Position numbers and translations under genes: made by a program. DNA of 64,000 bases from assembly GCA_013368315.1 (NCBI GenBank), contig JAACJM010000026.1:186001-250000 (forward strand), given 5' to 3'. Every line of letters begins with the position of its first letter. The first letter of the stretch is position 1. The notes beneath the pieces were generated by a model. It did not search any database. It saw only the letters and a program-made list of their open reading frames with translations, and had not been told where the DNA came from. Below, one piece after another: positions 57,635 to 64,000 of the stretch. This stretch comes from Tetrapyrgos nigripes. Taxonomy: Eukaryota; Basidiomycota; Agaricomycetes; Agaricales; Campanellaceae.

Positions 57635-60600
57635 CTACCAAGTGTCTATCATGGATCTCCGCCATTTGGATGTGATCTCGTCGACCTTGAGCAATACTCC
57701 TGAAACCGCTCGAAACAGGCTTGCCTCCTGAGTTCCTCCCCCGCCGCTGACCTTGATGCCACTTTCCAGCTGTGCAAAAACAGTACCAGCCCATTCGCCT
57801 GTACCCATGAGTAACGCGGTATGATCAAGACTTAAAGAACGCCCTTCATCCAATTCAATGCATCCATCAAGAACGATAAGGGCCAGCTCGAAAGCAGAGG
57901 ACAGTACGGAAGCTTCTTTGGTTTGATCATTGCCTGGATTCTGGCCATCATCGTTCTCTCCGAGCGAGAGTGGCCGAGTACCGATCGTCACAGCTAGTTC
58001 TAACGACTCGGGTGCCAGTACCGCCGACCACTCAGATGCAGTGTACGACGAATGCACGAGGATGGCCAATGTGCGTAAAAGGTGCGACAGCACGACAGGG
58101 TTGAGTATCAGTCCAGTGCCCATACCCCGATACTGTCCACGTCCTTCGTAGTGTGCAGTTCTTTCTTCACGGGTCCTTTCATCTCTCAGAAACAACCAGA
58201 ATCGATTGATAAGAGGTCCTATGAAGAACTCTGCGGCAACTTCATTGAATGAAGCCTTTCGAGATGGTAGAACAGGTGAAGAACCGGTAGCGACTCCCGA
58301 AATGCGTCCTGTTTGTTGAATGCGAAGCCTTCGCTCTCGCACAAGTTCAGGGACTTTATCAACAGAAGCCTCTCTTTCCCGATCCAAAACCTGCTTTGTA
58401 ATCCCATCCATAATCTGGGGAAGGATGTTGGAGCCGGATGTGGTGTACTTGTAGTGTAGAGGCGCAGGCAATCGTTTGCTCGGGAATGCCACATCGGTCG
58501 ATGAAGCAAGGGATGCTGGTTCAGGGAGAGATGCTAATTGCCGAGCACCGATGGCAAGAGCGTTCAGGATGGCATATCGTTGGTTGGTGGAGTATTGGTT
58601 CTTGAAGAACTCCTCAATCAAACACCTACAGGACGTGAGCATGGGGAAAGTCATGATGAGCAAGACCGTCGACATACGGCGCGGCTTTTCCGGGGCAGCA
58701 AGCCACAAGGGCATTCAAAGCATTCTGCCGTTTTGTCTCAAAACCCTCTAGTTCATAATTATCCTGAAGGGCGATGAGACCATACGCAAGGTCGACAGCA
58801 TTTTCCTCTTTGATGGATCAATACTCTGGCTTCGCAAAAAGATGACTACACCTACCCAGTTCAGTTCCATAGTCCCTTTTCCTCCTAATGAGTTCTTCCG
58901 CACAGTTCAAGGCCATTTCAATTTTGTTCGCATCTTCATTCGCATTATCGTTGACGAGACCTCCTCGACTTCGAATCATTGCACCAAGCTGAGCAAGGTA
59001 GACGGGTCTTACTACCTTCTTGACGCCAACAGCAAGAGATGGATCTCTCTCGATTTCTTCCAACTCCGAAGGACTTGGAGAGGTAGAACGTGATGATGGG
59101 GGTGAAATGTAGCCGGTTATGGAATCGTCCGAGTCATAACCGTTTTGTGGGGAGGTTAGAATGACTGTCCGTCGACTCTCTGTGGCTACATTATTGGGAA
59201 GTGGATCAAATGTGATGTCCTTGTCGGTTGACACTTCCTCGGAGAGGTTGACGTCGGCGTCCAGATCCCTAGCTTCGATTAACTTTCTGAGACTTCGGGC
59301 CCAGGGCTTGTCACTGTCGTCTCCTTCCCAGTCTTTGAAGTCCAGTTCTTTTCCTGCACGACTAGCGATGACTTCTGCTGTCAACATTCCACAGTGTCGC
59401 ACAGAGTTGTCCATATGGCTTATGTAGACCCCCACGCCGGCAATGAATTGAGCAGATCTTGCAAGCTTTACGGTATCAGATGTAGGCAAGTAAGAAACGG
59501 TGATGAGGAGCAACGAGGTGACGTCTGCGGGTTCTGTTACTACGCATTGGCGGGATACCACAAATCACTTACAGCGGTGTCGGGCAAGCAAAGAATGCTT
59601 GATATGATCTGGAGATGACCAAAGAGATACGACATCATCCAGTAGCAAGCTGAGTACTAGAGGAAGGTGAGAAAAAGAAAAAAATTGGCACTAGTACGGG
59701 CTCATACCTGCGTGGACATTTGCTTCACATGCTGCTAACCAACAAACGAATATACGGCTGTAGCCTTCGTCCCATTCATGTCCCAGGATGACCGCAGAAA
59801 CAGAGTCCCATGCCTCTTGAGCATCGCTCGCCAACGAGCACAAATTATAGCTCAGCGTGGCCGCTTTTTTGACAACTGACCTCGCTTGAGGCGAGCCATC
59901 TAGGACGGAATCAGGTGGCTGTAGTGTCACAAGAAACGATCTCAAAACGGTCTGAAAAACAAAAGAGGGTAGTTCCTGCACTAACTGCCACCAGAAATTG
60001 GAATAGGATCGTGAAGCTTCCTGAGTGAACCTGGTCTTGATGATAGGGAGCGCTACTTCGAAGAAGGAAGGCTGAGATCGTGACGAAGGCCGGTTGGAAG
60101 AAAACATTCCATGTCTCGCCAATTTGTTGATCAGATGGGCTATACTCGAGATGTGCTCTGGGCTAGGAATGAATATCATGAAGAGGAACAAGCAGTAAGT
60201 TCGTACCTCGGGAAGACCGCAATGACCATATCAGTGTCTCACAATGCACAAAAATTTGATCAAAGTAAGATTTATACTCCAAAGAAGGAGGGATCTCGCC
60301 ATTTCTAGCAATGGAATTTGCTACTTTGGTCGGTACCGACATGACAATCTGAACACAATCCTCCCAATCCAGGTTCCGCTTGGCAACGGAATCCGATCCA
60401 GTAAATATAACTGCATGGATTCTATTGATAGGATATTCCTTGGAGAGACGAGACAACAGATATAGAGAGTGTTTATTGAGTGGCAAAGATGTCAGAGTCG
60501 AGTATGCGAGTAGCGCGACTTGTCCTGCAGCGGAAGTCGCAGAAGAAAAGAGATCTGGACAAAAATATTGATATGACAATCCAATCGAGTTGTTCTCTTC

Positions 60601-60822
60601 CAAGACGGCCTCCCACGTTGGCAGTATGTGTTCTATGAGAGCTTTCTGGATGGAAGAAACATGTGTAATGACTTTGAACGATTGGATGGGATTAACGTTG
60701 TGAATTCTGAACTGGGGCTGAAGCAATCCGATAGCATCAAGAGGAGCAGAAAGCAATGATAGAAGAGTGGAAAATTCGGTTATGGGCTGCTGCAGATCAT
60801 GGACGCATTGTCGAATATCCAT
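57635..60822 (-). CDS. TEL2: TEL2, TTT-complex subunit
   Basis: Multi-exon protein beginning MDIRQCVHDLQQPITEF (first ATG at 60822; longer frames upstream lack an ATG). Conserved blocks: TWEAVLEENNS, PLNKHSLYLLSRLSKEYP, FFEVALPIIKTRF, VILGHEWDEGYSRIFVCWLAACEANVHA, MTAEVIASRAGKELDF (as LTAEVIASRAGKELDF), and the Telomere_reg-2 region ALVACCPGKAAP-CLIEEFFKNQYSTNQRYAILNALAIGARQLAS, then FFIGPLINRFWLFLRDE and PVVLSHLLRTLAILVHSSY. Tel2 with Tti1 and Tti2 stabilises PIKK kinases (TOR, ATM/Tel1, ATR/Mec1) via Hsp90. Divergent from the RBR ligase gene; its end overlaps nothing and lies 141 bp from the H1 stop. Confidence 0.87.
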
Positions 60823-60998
60823 TAGCCAGCCAAGATGTCGTTCTCGGAGAAGACCGAATGTCACATACACGCGTGGAGTCACACTAGTCACATGTCCCTT
60901 TTGCTCCTTTGTAGGTCGCGCTCGAGTCTTCCAGAGTCTGAGCAGTATATCCGGCCTTGTTTTGCTCGTTTATATACTAGCCTTCTTGATCTCTATCT

Positions 60999-63614
60999 AT
61001 GTCTTCTTCTGATCTAGAAATCGTTTCGCCTCGCCTGCAGCAGCGACCTCGATCCCGACGTCCCGAACCACGAGCAGCGAACAAATCTGTCTCATCCAGA
61101 CCAATATCGTCCAATGTCATTGAGATTACCGATTCCGATTCCGAAGATGATGACCTACTCCCACCACTCAGGCATCGACAACCTCCCCAGGTTGCTGCTA
61201 CAGGACCATCTCGCGCCCTCTTAAACAACGATCCGCCTAGACCTTTGTCGAGGGCTTTGTCCTCTGTTTCAGACGATAACATTCCTGCATCTTCCAAGCG
61301 TTCTGTTCCGTTGAAGATACCTTCCTCTTCGCTCCCGCTTGGGGAGGAAAATACTCCTCCTGTTCAAGGCCATCCAGCGCAAGTCGTGGTGCTCGACGAG
61401 AACGAAGTCGAATCCGAGGACCCGCTAGCTCCTCCTGCCAAGGCGCCATCTCCCGAGCCTGATCCTAAATCTCGACATCTTGCCCAGATTTTGGAGGTCA
61501 TCCCAGACATCCAGCCCGACCATGCAACATCCCTCATCTTGCAGTATCTTCCCCAAGCCGGGGATCAAACCGCTCAAACCGTGCTTCATCTTCTTTTCGA
61601 GAATCCGAACTACCCAAAGGTCGATAAGAAAGGGAAGAGAAAGGCGGCAGAGTCTAGTGAACCAGAGCAGAAGAGGTCCCGGCTGGATCTCCCTGACTAT
61701 GGAAGTGAAGAGAGAGAATTTAAGGGCGGAGCTCATTACTTTGACCTTGCCTTGGTAGGTTTTTTTTTTTGATGTTGAGTGTCGAATGTTTTCTCAAGCG
61801 TAAACAGGACCAGTTGATGGTTGACTTTCCTGATATACCCAAACCTTTTCTTCGGAAGATTCTCTCTTCGAAAAAGTCGCTGTTTGCCCCTACTTATATG
61901 TTCTTGACTGACATTAAGGCGCGCGGGCCCCCTTACCCATATACTCCAAAGAAGACTGCCTCAAGACCGAACAAAGCGAAAGGCGTACAATTGCGTGATC
62001 CCGAGTTTGAAAGAGAGCTGGAGTGGATTTTATCCAAACAAAAGCAGACCGCGTTGAATCAAGATGCTGAGGTGGCCAAGAAACTCAACGAAGAGGAATA
62101 CGAAGAATGTGGCGATGGCATTGAGTGTGGCTGCTGCTTTTCATCGTATCCATTCGTACGTCGATATATTTTTAATTCTGCAAGCTTTTCTCATTCTGCA
62201 TTCAGGACAAGATGGTCCAGTGTCAAGACGGTCATCTATTCTGCGCAACTTGCGTTACTTCGTATGCAGAAGGCCTCCTCGGATCCCACAACATCGGCAT
62301 TGTTTGCATGGACCAATCGGGATGCAAACAGCCATTCCCAGCTTCCGAACTCAAGCGACTCCTTCCAGAAAAAGTTATGGAACTCTACGAGCGTGTAAAG
62401 CAGAGGAAAGAGATTGAAATGGCTGGTCTCGAAAATCTCGAAGAATGTCCATTCTGCGACTACAAGTGTGTCATTGAGAACCCAGATGAGAAGTTGTTTA
62501 GATGTGGAAACGAGGAAGACTGTGGTGCAATAACGTGTAGGCAATGCAAGAAATTAGTATGTCATATCAGTCGTTTGGTCTCTAGCATTGCTCAGTCCTC
62601 TCTTCTTGTAGGACCATTTACCCAAAAGTTGTAAAGGTATGTTGTCTTGTTTAGATTGTTGGCTCAGCTCTAATAATATATTTTTTTGCTGAACCCAGAA
62701 ATGGAAGAGGACCGAGTCCTAGATGGCCGCCACGCAATCGAAGAAGCCATGAGTGAGCATGTTGTTTACTGTGATCAGTATCGGTCAACTAATGCGCTCT
62801 AGCTCGTGCTCTCATGAGGAATTGTCCCAATTGCCAGAAAGGTACGTCTCCTCATCTCTTGAGTAAAGACCACACTCTGACACAGCTGCCATTAGCGTTT
62901 GTCAAAGAAGATGGGGTGCGTTTTTGTCTGTCTGGTTATCAAGGCCTATATATTTACCTTCGCAAATACAGTGCAACAAGATGACCTGCCCCAACTGTCG
63001 TACCTTGTCTTGCTACGTATGCAGGAAAGTTATCAAAGGTTACGACCACTTCAATGCAAGTCTACTCAGTTGTGAAATTGTTCAAGTACTCAAGTCTTTC
63101 TAGCAACAACCAAACGGTACTGCAGGCTCGTCCAGTTCGAGCTCCAAATGTCCTCTTTGGGAACCCGTGGATAATCGACATGCTGAAGATGTGAGTCTTC
63201 GTGCTGTGATGCAGGAGAACATTTGAACTGAAAATGCCTTAGGTGAAAGCTGCGGCCGCCAAAGCTATGGATGACTACAGACGTGACAATCCCGATGTTG
63301 ATGAAAAGGAAATCAAGGTCGACCTACCCACCGTCAAGCCCATTCAGGCTGGAATGCCGGGCATACCAGCTGGTTACCTACCCCCTGGAGCCCAAATCGC
63401 ACCCATCGCACCCATCGCACCCATTGCACCTCAGTTATTGCAGCCGCGCGCTAACTTGGACGCCATGGTCAACGTCCATCAGCTGCCGGGCTTTGGTCAC
63501 GTCATGAACGCTGCTCTGCATCCATTACCAAACCAGCTACCGGCATACGTTCTCAATCCTCCCCAATTCAATCCGCCCCCAGCACCCAGGGCAAGGCGTG
63601 TTCATCGAAGATAG
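60999..63614 (+). CDS. RNF216/TRIAD3-like RBR E3 ubiquitin ligase
   Basis: About nine exons. The disordered N-terminus has two acid-flanked hydrophobic patches that look like SUMO-interaction motifs (VIEITDSDSED and VVVLDENEVESED). The RBR part follows animal RNF216 closely: RING1 CGCCFSSYPFDKMVQCQDGH and CVTSYA, FPASELKRLLPEKVMELYERV, IBR CPFCDYKC...CGNEEDCGAITCRQC, RING2 CPNCQKAFVKEDGCNKMTC, then CYVCRKVIKGYDHF and SKCPLWEPV. The intron at 63056-63103 begins GC (GCAAGT...CTAG). RNF216 transfers ubiquitin from E2 through a RING2 cysteine and makes K63 or K48 chains; the fungal role is unknown. The C-terminus has three tandem APIAP-type units and ends RARRVHRR. Confidence 0.87.
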
Positions 63615-63813
63615 ATGTCCATAAACTATGACTGCTATATGTAGTACTATTGTTACACTTTACAAGAAAGTTACATCAGAAATAAACCTACTCAGTATCA
63701 ACATAACAAAGCAAGAGATCGCAAACACGAGATTCCAAACGGTACACTACATAGATCTGATCCAAATTGAAAGTGTAAGATGATAAATATTCGAAGAGAC
63801 GATAGGCTCAAGC

Positions 63814-64000
63814 TCAAGCAGAGGTCGCTGCGGGAGCAGGATTTGCTGCCTATTATTCAAAGTTGATGACTTGACTCAAGAGCAGGAAAGTAGTTGAATC
63901 ATACCTTTTCCTTCTTGGAGGCAGGTTTCTTGGCAGTTTTAGCCTTGGAAGCAGGTTTGGCCTTTGTTGATTTGGAAGCGGACTTTGCTGCTTTAGCTTT
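63814..64000 (-). CDS. C-terminal end of a Lys/Ala-rich basic protein (partial)
   Basis: Minus-strand frame entering from the right edge: KAKAAKSASKSTKAKPASKA and on through KKPASKKEK, then a GTATGA...AATAG intron (63850-63904) and AANPAPAATSA with TGA at 63814-63816. The composition is that of a linker-histone or HMG-type tail. The globular part lies outside the window, so the family cannot be named. Confidence 0.6.

Overview
The window is nuclear DNA of a filamentous basidiomycete, most likely an Agaricomycete. Genes are dense, introns are short (about 48-70 nt) and numerous, and the gene families (PHD/JmjC demethylase, loosenin-like DPBB proteins, RBR ligase, fungal MULE and copia elements) are typical of mushrooms. 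About 25 protein genes, one tRNA gene and a transposon island are present.

Positions 1-7850 are a nested transposon island: a MULE transposase relic (minus strand, cut by the window edge and carrying an in-frame stop), a 5'-truncated Ty1/copia element whose RNase H region is split by a 1639-bp Tc1/mariner-like long-TIR element, and a second 5'-truncated copia element that ends 476 bp before a tRNA-Leu(UAA) gene. In both copia LTRs the tail carries a segment with a GT-AG intron-like insert, followed directly by a second copy lacking exactly that insert, as if spliced RNA had been copied back into the LTR. This is the most unusual signal in the window.

From 8851 on is ordinary housekeeping sequence: SMG6/EST1-like NMD endonuclease, STRAP, a JHD1/KDM2-type demethylase, GH3 beta-glucosidase with PA14, YDJ1, a PAP2 lipid phosphatase, SSB1-type Hsp70, mitochondrial ribosomal protein uS2m, TRP2, SHQ1, an SLC35F6-like transporter, an arrestin-like protein, CBP4 (88 aa, five exons, rebuilt by hand), SIP5, a SERCA Ca2+-ATPase, two tandem loosenin-like secreted proteins, a hypothetical gene, FMP25, a probable N-myristoylated protein, a Puf/RRM protein, a low-confidence locus, a divergent acyl-CoA-synthetase-like protein, linker histone H1, TEL2, an RNF216-like RBR E3 ligase, and the tail of a Lys/Ala-rich protein at the right edge.

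Themes recur but no operon-like or biosynthetic cluster is visible. Ribosome and translation functions (SSB1, YDJ1, uS2m, SHQ1) lie together, with a telobox-like CCCTAA pair in the SSB1/uS2m divergent promoter. Two complex III assembly factors (CBP4, FMP25) lie 10 kb apart. Several gene pairs are head-to-head with tiny shared promoters (47 bp for TRP2/SHQ1, 74 bp for STRAP/JHD1). The H1 promoter shows MCB, E-box and TATA elements.
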